A DNA stretch of 64,000 bases from an uncultured Atopobium sp. Its GTDB lineage: Bacteria > Actinomycetota > Coriobacteriia > Coriobacteriales > Atopobiaceae. The position numbers and the translations under genes were made by a program. The DNA is taken from contig CALKTD010000010.1 in assembly GCA_937997345.1 (NCBI GenBank), forward strand, positions 1 to 64,000, in the 5' to 3' direction. Positions 8,073 to 17,408 of this stretch are shown here, one piece after another. How positions within the stretch are numbered: position 1 is the first letter of the stretch; each line of letters starts with the position of its first letter. Under the pieces are notes generated by a model, which had not been told where the DNA came from, ran no database searches, and worked only from the letters and a program-made list of their open reading frames with translations.

Positions 8073-10238
8073 ATGAAAAGAGCGTACCGCTTCATTGTTT
8101 CTATCATAGTTGTCTTAATTGCACTCTCTTCGTTTTTGGTGGGAAAAGGTTTTTTAGAAATTTTTATTTCTCGAGAATTTGATGCTTGGCTTTCTAATCA
8201 GCCGCAAATTTATACTTCACAGATGTCCAATGAGACAAAAGAAACGTTTGTGTCAGTTGTTAGATCTTACGCACAAACTCACAAGATGATTCTTATAACA
8301 AAAAAGACTGAATCAATTACTGAAGGACCTAGGATACTGACGGTTGGCGTGCTGTCTTCTCCAGGTAGTGAGGCTAACAGCTTTGATTCCTTTGATATTC
8401 TTGGCACACAAGTTATAAATAGGCAAAAAATCAATGAACTTCTAGGACATTCTCCAGAGTCATACCTTGGCTACGGAATGGATACCAATAATAAAGTTGG
8501 TGACTTACCATATGTTTTGGGTTCAGTTTATTTCAAATTAGATCAAATTACCCCCGGCTATAATTTGGGTAATTCTTGTGCTGTTCTAGGCCTTTCTCCT
8601 GGAGAATTTGATGAGCTAGTCAGTCAGATTTCAGAGGCTACTGGCTTACATAAAGAAAAATTTATTACTAATAATTCAGGATCAGCTGTTGAAATTGGAC
8701 TGTTCTACTACGTTGCTGGGGTAACTTTTATAATCTTGAGTATTTCGTTTTGTTTACTGACGTATTACAACTCATTACAAGAATTAAAGAAACTTGGTGT
8801 CCACGTAATGCTCGGCTGGAGTAAAAGCGATTACGTTGTACATCATTATTTTTTCTATTGTGCTTTAGCAGCTGTTTTACTGCCATTAGCTCTTATTTGG
8901 ACAATGGTTAATTGTTCCGGATTTAATATTACTGGCAGGTTTTTACTGTTTACGTTTACCACGGTACTGCCATCAATACTTGTAGTTGTGGTTTCGGTTC
9001 TAATTTCTGCTGCTCCACTTTTAACAATCCGACCTGTGGATGCAATTTTAGGAAGACTGTCGCAAAAGGGTCTGTACGTTCTAACGGCGATTATTTATGC
9101 GCTTTGTTGTGTGGTAGTTTTTGCTGGCTCAATTTATATGGATGCTCCAATAACTATGTATTCAAATTTACTATCCACTCAAGAAAATTGGTCTATATAT
9201 AAAGATTGGTATATTGTTCGAAATCACGTTGTACAAGGTAATTTTTTCAACGGTAGACCAATGGATAAAAGTAAAGAATTATTTGATTGGTATAAAAACC
9301 ATGAGCACGATAAAGGTGTCTATATTGCTCATGTAAATCACATAGGTGAAGCAACACTAAATGCTTATGGAATAAATTCTGCAATTTTGAAGCCATTTGA
9401 TGTTCTGATTGCATCCCCTTCTTATCTAAAAGAAATTGGGGTAGCGTTAACTGATGAACAAGTTAAAAAAGCAGAGAATGGAACAAGGATTTATCTAGTT
9501 CCAAGATCGTACTCAGAAGAACAAAAATCTCTGTTGAGAGAGCTTGTATCTAGAAGCGACAAAATATTTGAGTCGGATATTGTCACGCCTTATATGCAAA
9601 ATCCTTCATCTGAATTCATTGAATACGATGCTAGTGGGGGATTTTTTACCTGGTCAACAAGTATAGATAGCCCTTCTATAAGCACAAATATAGTAATCAA
9701 AGTAGTAACGTCAAATAATATGATTCCTAGTGAATCAGAGAGCTTAGTGGCTACTGGTCTTGATAATAGTTATATAAAATTGTCACCTGAAGCCGCTTCA
9801 AGTTTGCTAGATTCTAGTGGCATTGTAGAGCTATCTGATGACGGTTTTGGAACGCAATTTAGTTCGATAGAAAGCTTTATAAAGGACTATAGAAAATCTC
9901 TGCAGGAGCTCTTTCTCTTATTCGGTGTTGTAATTGTGCTTATGTTTGCAGCTATAACAGTTATTCAAATAAGCATGATTTCAATTGTTCAGAGATTAAA
10001 TGAGAGAAAAATTGCTGTTGAATGCATGTTGGGATTTGGTATTTACAAGCAATACATAAATATTTTCCTCATAGTGAATCTCATTGCACTTGTTGGAACA
10101 CTTTGCATGATTGTCATAGGCTCAACTCTTGGAATAATAATGGGCTGCTTGATGTTATTGATTTCCAATTTGACTATCAGCATTTCTGCAAATAGAAGCA
10201 CTATGAAAATTGTTCTAGAGAATCTCTCTAAGGAGTAA
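8073..10238 (+). CDS. Bacteriocin-associated integral membrane protein (lactococcin 972 type)
   Basis: A 721-residue membrane protein with an N-terminal transmembrane segment (about residues 7-27), a first extracytoplasmic stretch, a cluster of membrane helices around 210-360, a second large extracytoplasmic stretch, and a terminal cluster after about 610. The layout resembles FtsX/MacB-like permeases and the roughly 650-residue, seven-span family found with lactococcin-972-type peptides. A role in immunity or export has been proposed for that family but is not settled. It lies 58 bases after the precursor gene and two bases before the ATPase gene, so the three are probably one operon. The region is visibly AT-richer than its neighbours, suggesting transfer. 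Confidence 0.75.
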   Translation: MKRAYRFIVSIIVVLIALSSFLVGKGFLEIFISREFDAWLSNQPQIYTSQMSNETKETFVSVVRSYAQTHKMILITKKTESITEGPRILTVGVLSSPGSEANSFDSFDILGTQVINRQKINELLGHSPESYLGYGMDTNNKVGDLPYVLGSVYFKLDQITPGYNLGNSCAVLGLSPGEFDELVSQISEATGLHKEKFITNNSGSAVEIGLFYYVAGVTFIILSISFCLLTYYNSLQELKKLGVHVMLGWSKSDYVVHHYFFYCALAAVLLPLALIWTMVNCSGFNITGRFLLFTFTTVLPSILVVVVSVLISAAPLLTIRPVDAILGRLSQKGLYVLTAIIYALCCVVVFAGSIYMDAPITMYSNLLSTQENWSIYKDWYIVRNHVVQGNFFNGRPMDKSKELFDWYKNHEHDKGVYIAHVNHIGEATLNAYGINSAILKPFDVLIASPSYLKEIGVALTDEQVKKAENGTRIYLVPRSYSEEQKSLLRELVSRSDKIFESDIVTPYMQNPSSEFIEYDASGGFFTWSTSIDSPSISTNIVIKVVTSNNMIPSESESLVATGLDNSYIKLSPEAASSLLDSSGIVELSDDGFGTQFSSIESFIKDYRKSLQELFLLFGVVIVLMFAAITVIQISMISIVQRLNERKIAVECMLGFGIYKQYINIFLIVNLIALVGTLCMIVIGSTLGIIMGCLMLLISNLTISISANRSTMKIVLENLSKE

Positions 10239-10240
10239 TT

Positions 10241-10894
10241 ATGTATACGTTTCTAAAGGTAGATGCTCTTAACAAGTCATTTGGAAGCAACACAGTTCTT
10301 CATAACATTTCATTTGAAATACAGAGTGGAGAGTCAGTGGCTCTTGTGGGACCTTCTGGTTGCGGAAAATCAACGCTTCTCAACATCATTGGTCTTCTCG
10401 AGACCTTAGACTCAGGCATAATTAGCCTTGAAGGCAAAGCGTACCCTTCAATTAATAGTAAAAAAGCAACACTTATGAGGCGCACTGAGATTAATTATTT
10501 GTTCCAATCTTTTGCTCTCATTAATGACTGGAAAGTAAGCAAAAATCTCTTACTAGCGCTTCAATACATCAAGCTTTCAAAGCAGGAACAGGAACGTCTT
10601 ATTAGAACTGCCTTGGAAAACTACGGGATTGGCGAGAAGTTCGATGCAGTTGTAAATGAGCTTTCTGGTGGAGAAAAGCAGAGAGTAGCAATTGCTCGAG
10701 CAATGATAAAGCCAGGTAATTTAATCCTTGCAGATGAACCAACTGGATCACTTGATAAGGCCATGGCTACTATTGTTATAGATAGTTTGCTAGACTCCGT
10801 TCACGCAAACCATAAAACGCTTCTTATGGTCACACATGACATGGGTATTGCCCAGCGTTGTGATCGAATTATTGAATTACCAAAGCATCAATAG
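10241..10894 (+). CDS. Bacteriocin ABC transporter ATP-binding protein
   Basis: A 217-residue LolD/MacB-type ABC ATPase with Walker [10 protein letters not shown] near residues 36-44, signature [14 protein letters not shown] near 143-156 and Walker B LILADEPTGSLD near 164-175. It should pair with the preceding membrane protein to form an exporter or an immunity transporter, powered by ATP at the inner face of the membrane. The ATG follows AAGGAG and lies two bases after the permease stop codon. Substrate assignment to the peptide at 7724 rests on gene context. Confidence 0.85.
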   Translation: MYTFLKVDALNKSFGSNTVLHNISFEIQSGESVALVGPSGCGKSTLLNIIGLLETLDSGIISLEGKAYPSINSKKATLMRRTEINYLFQSFALINDWKVSKNLLLALQYIKLSKQEQERLIRTALENYGIGEKFDAVVNELSGGEKQRVAIARAMIKPGNLILADEPTGSLDKAMATIVIDSLLDSVHANHKTLLMVTHDMGIAQRCDRIIELPKHQ

Positions 10895-10960
10895 AAGTAT
10901 TAACGGCGTAAAACACGTCTAGCTTAGCAATGTGTATGAGAAGCGTTAAACAGTGTGGTC

Positions 10961-12394
10961 TTAGGCAACTTTAACGGCAGGAAGGCTCGCAGTTGCATTC
11001 GTTGTGTCTTCGTCCTGCACGCGAGGGCATGAGCAGCTGCGGACATCTTCAGAGGTAAGGCCAAGCCAACGGGCGCGATGACCATCAATCTTTGCTGGAC
11101 GGCGATGGAGCCACAGAGAAATTCCCAGAGTCCAAAGAGGCAATAAATAGAGGAAACTTGCAGCTAAAAGACTCATAGAAGGCGCACCAATTGCAGAGAG
11201 TACCGAGATGTTTGAGATGGACCACGGAACCAGTGGAGCAAGGATTACAGCGCTATTCTCGATATCCAGAGCAAGTGCACTAGAGGAGTTCTCTGCGTTC
11301 TCACAAAGGTCATTTGTCAGCATAATTGCCAAGGTCTGGTTACAAGAAACCATTGAGGTGAACATGCTGGTAATTAAAACGCCAAAGAAGGGCGTGGAGC
11401 TATCGGAAAGATCAGCTACCAGCTGGCACATGCGGCGGAGCAGACCAGTTGTCTGGAAAAGGCCAGCATAGCTTGAAGAAATGGTGACAATCATCAAAAC
11501 GTTTGTCATAGAGAAAATGCCGCCACCGTTGACCATGTTTGCTACGGTAGCACCTGGAGCACGAAGGCCAAAGAGTAGAATGATAGGCAGGTCCGCAAGA
11601 GGGACGCGCTGAATTGTGACGCACAGAATGCAGGCAAGTACCAGGCTAGATGTCATGGTAACAATGACATCAACCTTAAGAAGCGAGAAAACAATCACAA
11701 GAAGTGCTGGCGTAAGCGAAACCCAAGAAAGTCTAAATGCACGGCTTAAAAGACCGGTGATATCAGGAATGGTTCCCGTGTTTGCCATGAAGAAGTCCCA
11801 GGCTACGTAGATAACGCATGCCGCAATAAAAGGCACCACGCTGGTACGAAGCATACGGTTAATGTTCTTAGATAGATTGGTATCGGTAAGTTGTGAAACA
11901 AGAATTGCACTGGTAGACATAGGGGAGCAACGATCTCCAAAGTAGCTACCTGCAAGAACAGCACCACCAATAAAGAACTCGCTTGCTCCAATTGCCTTAC
12001 CAATAGACATGCAGATGATTCCCATGGTTGCAGCAGTACCAAATGCGGTACCCAGAAGCATAGACATCATGGTGCAGAGCAAAAATGTTGCAAGAATAAA
12101 GATAGAAGGAGAAATAAGCGAAGCAGAAATGCTGACAATTTCTGGAATAGTTCCAGCTGCACGCCATGCAGCGCTCATAGCGCCTACAACAGCAAACAGC
12201 GCAATGATTGTTTTAACTTCCCAGACAGATTCAAAAGCTGCTAATAAAAGCTTTTTTGCGGAGATTTTACGAGAAAGTCCATAACCAAAAAAGAGAAAGA
12301 AACCAATGATCAGGATAGATGTAAGGGGAAAAGATAGGGCTGTGCCTACGATGAGTATCACCGCAAAAGCACTCAGTACTATTAGCTCTACCAT
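10961..12394 (-). CDS. NhaC-family Na+/H+ antiporter
   Basis: A 477-residue polytopic membrane protein with about 11-12 hydrophobic segments. The stretch GSYFGDRCSPMSTSA near residue 170 matches the NhaC signature G-x-Y-F-G-D-x-x-S-P, where the aspartate lies in the transport path. Members exchange sodium for protons, and some exchange organic acids such as malate for lactate, so the substrate is uncertain. The start ATG 12392-12394 has GGAGTGG upstream; the frame extends 24 codons further, but into the promoter region. The divergent LysR gene is a likely regulator. Confidence 0.82.
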   Translation of the reverse strand: MVELIVLSAFAVILIVGTALSFPLTSILIIGFFLFFGYGLSRKISAKKLLLAAFESVWEVKTIIALFAVVGAMSAAWRAAGTIPEIVSISASLISPSIFILATFLLCTMMSMLLGTAFGTAATMGIICMSIGKAIGASEFFIGGAVLAGSYFGDRCSPMSTSAILVSQLTDTNLSKNINRMLRTSVVPFIAACVIYVAWDFFMANTGTIPDITGLLSRAFRLSWVSLTPALLVIVFSLLKVDVIVTMTSSLVLACILCVTIQRVPLADLPIILLFGLRAPGATVANMVNGGGIFSMTNVLMIVTISSSYAGLFQTTGLLRRMCQLVADLSDSSTPFFGVLITSMFTSMVSCNQTLAIMLTNDLCENAENSSSALALDIENSAVILAPLVPWSISNISVLSAIGAPSMSLLAASFLYLLPLWTLGISLWLHRRPAKIDGHRARWLGLTSEDVRSCSCPRVQDEDTTNATASLPAVKVA

Positions 12395-12443
12395 GCATCC
12401 ACTCCAAACGAATTTCTTATGTAAATAGAGTAGGTAATTAAAA

Positions 12444-12496
12444 AGTTGAAGTCCAACTGTTTTCAATGGTTATAATTACAAGTAATTTTTGTAATT
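12444..12496. promoter_or_regulatory. Two inverted repeats in the NhaC / LysR divergent promoter
   Basis: AATTACAA-N7-TTGTAATT (12474-12496) and AGTTG-N5-CAACT (12444-12458) lie between the divergent genes. The first is a 23-base dyad ending 14 bases before the LysR start codon, the usual place for an autoregulatory LysR box. Assignment to the adjacent regulator is inference. Confidence 0.55.
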
Positions 12497-12510
12497 CAGT
12501 GGGAGCAAAA

Positions 12511-13452
12511 ATGAACTTTCAGACTATGGATTATTTTGTTGCCGTTGCGGAAGAAAAGAGTTTCACCAAGGCGGCTGAGCGTTTGAGTGTGACTCAGCAA
12601 ACGCTCTCGGCAAATATTGCGGCAGCAGAAAAAGAACTTGGCTCTAAACTGCTGGAACGCACTGTTCCGCTGTCTCTAACGTTTGCAGGAGAAGAATTTT
12701 TGCATTATGCCCGTAGGTTCCAAGCTCAGCGTCGTGCAATGGATCAAGAATTTCTTGATATTGCAGGTAATGAACGAGGTCGTTTGCATGTTGGCGTCAC
12801 CGCAACACGAGGCCACATCATCATGCCACGCTCTATTGCTGCTTTTCAAAAATTGCATCCAAATATCTCTATTGAGCTCGATGAGGGCGAAAACGATGAG
12901 CTAGTTGAGTGGTTATCTGAGGGCCAACTCGACTTGATTGTTGCAACGGTTAATTCTGCATCGTATGACTTAGTCATTCAAAAACTGTTTGACGAGAAGA
13001 TCGTTCTAGTAGTTTCACAAGCGCTTCTTGAATCTTTATATGTAGATAATGTTGACTCGGTTGTCTCGCAAGTCAAGAGAACGGGAAAGCTCATGGCTTT
13101 AGAAGCTTGCCCTTTTCTAACGGTTGGTAAGCGAGACATTGCAGGTAGTTTTGCTCGCCATGCGTTTGCGGCATCTGGCATTTCTCCCACCATCAAGGTT
13201 ATGTCTAGGAACTCCGAGACTCTTTTGGCCCTTGCTATGAGAGGGGTTGGCGCGTGCTTTTTGCCATCGGAGCTAGTTGCCTCTTCTTACTATGACTTTA
13301 AAACTTCTGGTCTTCATATTATTGAACTGGGAAAAGAGATGTCTTACTCGGTCAGTGTTGCTTGGCGACGCACCGATCACGTTTGGAGTGCTATTGAATC
13401 ATTTGCTCAGGTTCTTTCTGAGCAGCGCTACGTTGTTAAGCGAAGTGAGTAG
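12511..13452 (+). CDS. LysR-family transcriptional regulator
   Basis: A 313-residue LysR regulator: helix-turn-helix at about residues 1-60 (MNFQTMDYFVAVAEEKSF, then TKAAERLSVTQQTLSANI), followed by a periplasmic-binding-protein-like effector domain from about residue 90. ATG 12511 is chosen because GGGAG lies five bases upstream and it fits the family N-terminus; the frame opens earlier at 12466. It is divergently transcribed from the NhaC-type antiporter, the classic arrangement for a LysR regulator and its target. The effector is unknown. Confidence 0.9.
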   Translation: MNFQTMDYFVAVAEEKSFTKAAERLSVTQQTLSANIAAAEKELGSKLLERTVPLSLTFAGEEFLHYARRFQAQRRAMDQEFLDIAGNERGRLHVGVTATRGHIIMPRSIAAFQKLHPNISIELDEGENDELVEWLSEGQLDLIVATVNSASYDLVIQKLFDEKIVLVVSQALLESLYVDNVDSVVSQVKRTGKLMALEACPFLTVGKRDIAGSFARHAFAASGISPTIKVMSRNSETLLALAMRGVGACFLPSELVASSYYDFKTSGLHIIELGKEMSYSVSVAWRRTDHVWSAIESFAQVLSEQRYVVKRSE

Positions 13453-13453
13453 C

Positions 13454-14194
13454 ATGGATGTTCTTCAAACCAACGGTAATCTTGAGTTTTTGTATCAGGA
13501 TGATTATCTACTTGCTGTAAATAAACCAGCGGGAATGATTGTTCATGCAGATGGCACTAATGAGCCCGCTTTAACCGATTTAGTTTGCGAGAAACTCCGC
13601 ATACTTGAGAGTTCAAACAAGATAGACCTTTCTCAGATCCAAGCACTGAATCGTCTTGACAAGGAGACAACAGGTATTGTGCTCTTCTCGCTTAAAAAAG
13701 AAACGCAGTCACAGTTTGATCAACTCATTACTTCTAAAGAACTCTCCAAAGAGTATTTGGCAGTTGTTAAAGGAGATTTTGGATTAAATAAACTGCTGAT
13801 AGATAAGGCAATTGGAAAAGACCGACATGATGCTCAGAAGATGAGAATTTCCAATACAGGAAAACCTTCTCAAACGGAGGTACGTCTCATTAAAGTTGTG
13901 TCATCAGCGCAAGGTCAAACTCAAAGCTTGTTATTGGTCAATTTGCTGACAGGAAGAAAACATCAAATTAGAGTGCATCTCTCGTCACTTGGATTTCCTC
14001 TGGTAGGAGATGTGTTGTATGGAGGCATGTCTTCCCTGCAGCGCAGAACAAAAAAGAAGCATAGACCGCAGCCATTAATGCTGCATGCATATAGAGTTGG
14101 GTTTATTCATCCAGTCACGGGCACAAAAATTGTGATTAAAACGGATATTCCAGAGCGATTTTCTAATTTTGGTGTCCTTGAGAAGGACTTATAG
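13454..14194 (+). CDS. RluA-family pseudouridine synthase
   Basis: A 246-residue enzyme that isomerises uridine to pseudouridine in rRNA or tRNA. The catalytic motif LNRLDKETTGIVLF, with its aspartate near residue 73, and the later GRKHQIRVHLSSLGFPLVGD are diagnostic of the RluA/RluC/RluD family. There is no S4 domain at the N-terminus, so it resembles the short RluA-like forms; the target nucleotide cannot be read from sequence. The ATG is one base after the LysR stop codon, implying coupling without an obvious functional link. Confidence 0.88.
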   Translation: MDVLQTNGNLEFLYQDDYLLAVNKPAGMIVHADGTNEPALTDLVCEKLRILESSNKIDLSQIQALNRLDKETTGIVLFSLKKETQSQFDQLITSKELSKEYLAVVKGDFGLNKLLIDKAIGKDRHDAQKMRISNTGKPSQTEVRLIKVVSSAQGQTQSLLLVNLLTGRKHQIRVHLSSLGFPLVGDVLYGGMSSLQRRTKKKHRPQPLMLHAYRVGFIHPVTGTKIVIKTDIPERFSNFGVLEKDL

Positions 14195-14278
14195 TCCATA
14201 CTTTGAGATAGCAATATATTTTCATTTTGTGCAATTTCGTTACCCAGACGTGCATAAAGTGAACGAGGAGGGGGAGAA

Positions 14279-15874
14279 ATGCCTGGCACAATGCGAGGTG
14301 TATATACCAACCTGACTGAGATTCGCAGGAAGGTATTTAAAGAGGTTTCGACGCTTGCGTATGAAAAAGCAGACAAGAGCGTTGATGAAATTGCTCGTCA
14401 GATGGAAGAGCTACCTTATAAGATTATTCCTGGTGATATTGCAACTTACCGTGAGAGCGTCTTTTTGGAACGCGCGATTGTTGGTGAGCGTATTCGCATG
14501 ACTATGGGTATGCCTATGCAGGGTGTAGACCAACCCGAGAATATCTCCGATGGCTTAGAAGAAGCTTCTCGACCAGAGGTTTATTATCAGCCACCTCTGA
14601 TTAACATTGTCAAGTTTGCCTGCAACGCATGTGAAGACAATGTTTATCGCGTTACTAATGCCTGCCAGGGCTGCCTTGCACACCCTTGTCGAGAAATCTG
14701 TCCTAAAGAGGCAATTAGCTTTGTAGACAAAAAAGCATATATTGACCAGGAGAAGTGTATTCAGTGCGGTATGTGCTTCAAGGTTTGTCCGTACCAGGCA
14801 ATCCACCATCACGTACGCCCTTGTGCTGCTGCTTGTGGTATGGATGCTATTGGCTCTGATGAGCACGGTCGAGCAGACATTGATTACGAGAAGTGTGTAT
14901 CTTGTGGCCAGTGCCTAGTCAATTGCCCCTTTGGTGCAATTGCCGATAAGAGCCAGATTTTCCAGGTAATTCAGGCTATCAATGAAGGTTACACCGTTGT
15001 GCCAATTGTAGCTCCTTCGTTTGTTGGTCAGTTTGGAAAGGGTAGCGTTGGTCGTCTTCGTGAGGCATTCAAGGAGATGGGATTTGCCGAGGTAGAAGAG
15101 GTAGCAACTGGTGCTGACCTCTGTACCGTTCAGGAAGCAGAAGACTTTGTCAAAGAAGTTCCAGAGAAGCTTCCCTTTATGGGAACAAGCTGCTGTCCTT
15201 CTTGGTCTGCAATGGCTAAAAAAGAGCACCCAGAGCATGCTGATGCTATCTCTATGGCACTTACCCCAATGGTTCTGACTGCTCGTCTAGTGAGAAAGCA
15301 AAATCCAGAGTCCAAGATTGTCTTTATTGGACCATGCACTGCTAAGAAACTTGAGGCACTGCGCCGCTCCGTTAAGTCTGAGGTTGACTTTGTTCTGACC
15401 TTTGAGGAACTTGCGGGAATGATGGAGTCTAAGGGTATTGACTACACCAAGCTTGATGACGACAACTCGGACTTTGAAAACGCCTCCCATGATGGCCGTG
15501 CTTTTGCAGTGGCCGGTGGCGTAGCAGGTGCCGTAGTAAACGTCATTCACCAGAAGTATCCCGATAAAGAAGTGCCTATCATGGCTGTTGACGGCCTTGC
15601 TGAGTGCCGGGCTATGCTCAAGGATGCTGTTAAAGGTAAATATCCAGGTTATCTTCTTGAGGGTATGGCTTGTCCTGGCGGTTGTGTCGGAGGCGCTGGT
15701 ACCCTGAGTGCCGTTAACCGTGCGGCCGCAGCAGTTAAGCGCTATGCAAAGACCGCTTCTTCCGAGCTGGCTTCTGCAAATAAGTACAACGATCTTATTC
15801 CAGAACTTGCTGGTACCGTCTCTGCCGAGGTTGAGATTGCCGAGGTTCTTGAGGTTCAGAAGCCTGTTGAGTAG
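14279..15874 (+). CDS. [FeFe] hydrogenase, group B, monomeric
   Basis: A 531-residue hydrogenase that oxidises or produces H2. The H-cluster motifs are present: L1 TSCCPSW (303-309), L2 GPCTAKK (351-357) and L3 MACPGGCVGGAG (463-474). Ferredoxin-like cluster sites precede it: C160, C163, C166, C170 and C206, C209, C212, C216, plus an extra cysteine-rich stretch at 115-141 and C182/C186. TSCCPSW instead of TSCCPGW, and the extra N-terminal cysteines, place it in group B rather than group A. AGGAGGGGG precedes the ATG. No hydrogenase maturase or electron-transfer partner lies nearby, so its redox partner is unknown, probably ferredoxin. Confidence 0.9.
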   Translation: MPGTMRGVYTNLTEIRRKVFKEVSTLAYEKADKSVDEIARQMEELPYKIIPGDIATYRESVFLERAIVGERIRMTMGMPMQGVDQPENISDGLEEASRPEVYYQPPLINIVKFACNACEDNVYRVTNACQGCLAHPCREICPKEAISFVDKKAYIDQEKCIQCGMCFKVCPYQAIHHHVRPCAAACGMDAIGSDEHGRADIDYEKCVSCGQCLVNCPFGAIADKSQIFQVIQAINEGYTVVPIVAPSFVGQFGKGSVGRLREAFKEMGFAEVEEVATGADLCTVQEAEDFVKEVPEKLPFMGTSCCPSWSAMAKKEHPEHADAISMALTPMVLTARLVRKQNPESKIVFIGPCTAKKLEALRRSVKSEVDFVLTFEELAGMMESKGIDYTKLDDDNSDFENASHDGRAFAVAGGVAGAVVNVIHQKYPDKEVPIMAVDGLAECRAMLKDAVKGKYPGYLLEGMACPGGCVGGAGTLSAVNRAAAAVKRYAKTASSELASANKYNDLIPELAGTVSAEVEIAEVLEVQKPVE

Positions 15875-15897
15875 GTGCATTCTCTCAAATTAAACGT

Positions 15898-15928
15898 AAA
15901 ACGCCGGTGTACTGCATCGGCGTTTTTT
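15898..15928 (+). terminator. Terminator of the hydrogenase gene
   Basis: A stem AAAACGCCG / CGGCGTTTT with an 11-base loop and a T-run, starting 24 bases after the stop codon. Confidence 0.9.
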
Positions 15929-15968
15929 ATGAGAAGTGCAGATTAATAAGGTAATCTACCAGGTAATA

Positions 15969-15997
15969 AAAAGGACCTGTGGTTAACAGGTCCTTTT
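15969..15997. terminator. Bidirectional terminator, 12-bp perfect stem
   Basis: AAAAGGACCTGT / ACAGGTCCTTTT around a 5-base loop. The A-run on the left and T-run on the right let it work in both directions. It lies 45 bases beyond the stop codon of the minus-strand gene at 16042 and behind the hydrogenase terminator. Confidence 0.85.
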
Positions 15998-16041
15998 AGT
16001 TTCAGATGAGAGGTATGCAACTAAATAGTGATTATTTTGAA

Positions 16042-16350
16042 TTACTCAGATTTTTCATTCTTCATGGATGCATAGAACGTTGCATGTGCAAAAACGTCTT
16101 TAATTGTTTTTCCGTTAATAAAAGGAAGTGCGAGAAATTCGTCTACCGTAGGAACTAATTCAGAACAATCTACAAAGTGGTTCTTTGAGTTTCTGATGCT
16201 GGTGTCTTGAGCTCTCCATGCCTCAAAGTTGACATCAGTGAGGTAATAAACCTGGTGTCCGACTTGCATGTACACAGAGTGATTGCTGTGCAGGTACTCT
16301 ACCAGGTCTTCGTAAGAAATCTGGAGAACCTCAGAACTTTTCTTGCCCAT
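16042..16350 (-). CDS. Hypothetical protein, 102 aa
   Basis: I do not recognise this protein. It is 102 residues, soluble in appearance, with no signal peptide or membrane segment, a Tyr/His-rich middle (HSVYMQVGHQVYYLTDVN) and a single cysteine near residue 62. A plausible ribosome-binding site (AAAGGA) precedes the ATG, and a strong terminator follows, which supports a real single-gene unit. No neighbouring gene suggests a role. Confidence 0.7.
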   Translation of the reverse strand: MGKKSSEVLQISYEDLVEYLHSNHSVYMQVGHQVYYLTDVNFEAWRAQDTSIRNSKNHFVDCSELVPTVDEFLALPFINGKTIKDVFAHATFYASMKNEKSE

Positions 16351-16512
16351 GATGCAATCCTTTCCACGTCGCTTGCGCGTAAATTATGGACGCACTTTTA
16401 TTGACTATACCGCCCTCCGAATACACTTATTCAGATGAATTGAGAGGCATAGGCAAGCGGACGTTTTTTCTCGCTCAACGGCAATGATGAATGGTTGAAA
16501 TTTTTAGTGCTA

Positions 16513-17163
16513 CTATTTGAGAATTTCTTGCACCATTTCTTCTGCGGTATCACAAAGCGTAGTAGCACCTGCAGCTAGAAGCGTTTCTTTATCCCTAAAT
16601 CCCCAGGTAACGCTAATGCAAGGCATACCACTGTTGTGTGCTGTTGCAACATCAACTTCAGAATCTCCAATATAGACAGCGTCTTGAGGATCAACGCCAA
16701 TTTGAGCAAGGGCGTAATGGACAGGCTCGGCATCAGGCTTTCTCTTAAGGTCATCTCGCTGACCTAAGGCAAAATTAAATCTACCTGGGAAGAAACTGCT
16801 CATTAAATCTGCAATAGCAAAGTCTGGTTTGTTTGAAACAACGGCACACTTAACACCAGCTGTCCTGAGCATATCAACCGCATCAAGTATACCAGGGTAG
16901 GGCGCAGTGTTATCTAAACTATGGTCAGCGTAGTGTTCTTTAAAGCATGCAAGTATACGCTGGTATGTTGCTTCATCAGTACCCTCTGGCACAGCGTCAC
17001 GGATAAGTTTAGCAACGCCATTTCCAACCATCTGACGGACCTCATCAACGGTATAGGTAGGCATGCTGAACTGCTCAAGGGCGTAATTGGTTGCCCAAGC
17101 AAGATCAACAATGGTGTTCAGAAGTGTTCCGTCTAAATCAAAAACAGCGGCTTTATAGGCCAT
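16513..17163 (-). CDS. HAD-superfamily hydrolase, phosphoglycolate-phosphatase-like
   Basis: A 216-residue HAD phosphatase. Motif I DLDGTLLNT (nucleophile and acid/base aspartates) starts near residue 9, motif II is VVSNKP near 110, and motif IV GDSEVDVATA is near 166. The helical cap between motifs I and II is of the Gph/PGMB type. Such enzymes dephosphorylate phosphoglycolate or other small sugar phosphates or nucleotides; the exact substrate cannot be told. ATG 17161-17163 has GGAG six bases upstream. A TTCTCGCC octamer lies just upstream of the gene at 17180. Confidence 0.85.
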   Translation of the reverse strand: MAYKAAVFDLDGTLLNTIVDLAWATNYALEQFSMPTYTVDEVRQMVGNGVAKLIRDAVPEGTDEATYQRILACFKEHYADHSLDNTAPYPGILDAVDMLRTAGVKCAVVSNKPDFAIADLMSSFFPGRFNFALGQRDDLKRKPDAEPVHYALAQIGVDPQDAVYIGDSEVDVATAHNSGMPCISVTWGFRDKETLLAAGATTLCDTAEEMVQEILK

Positions 17164-17408
17164 GAAAAGCTCCAAGTTCTTCTCGCCCCGTTATTGGCTT
17201 ATGCGTATTAACTTAGTCTAGCGTAAATGCGTGAACATGAGTTATTTATTCTGCGTGATTGTGTTTTAAGTTCAGATTGAGAGGATTCGACTATACGTTG
17301 GAGAGTACAATGTTTTATCTATGAGCAAGAACGTGCCGTCTACACGTTTTTGCCGTCTTGAAGGCGCTTTCCGATTTGGCACAGGGAAGCAAAGACGAAA
17401 GGATAAAA

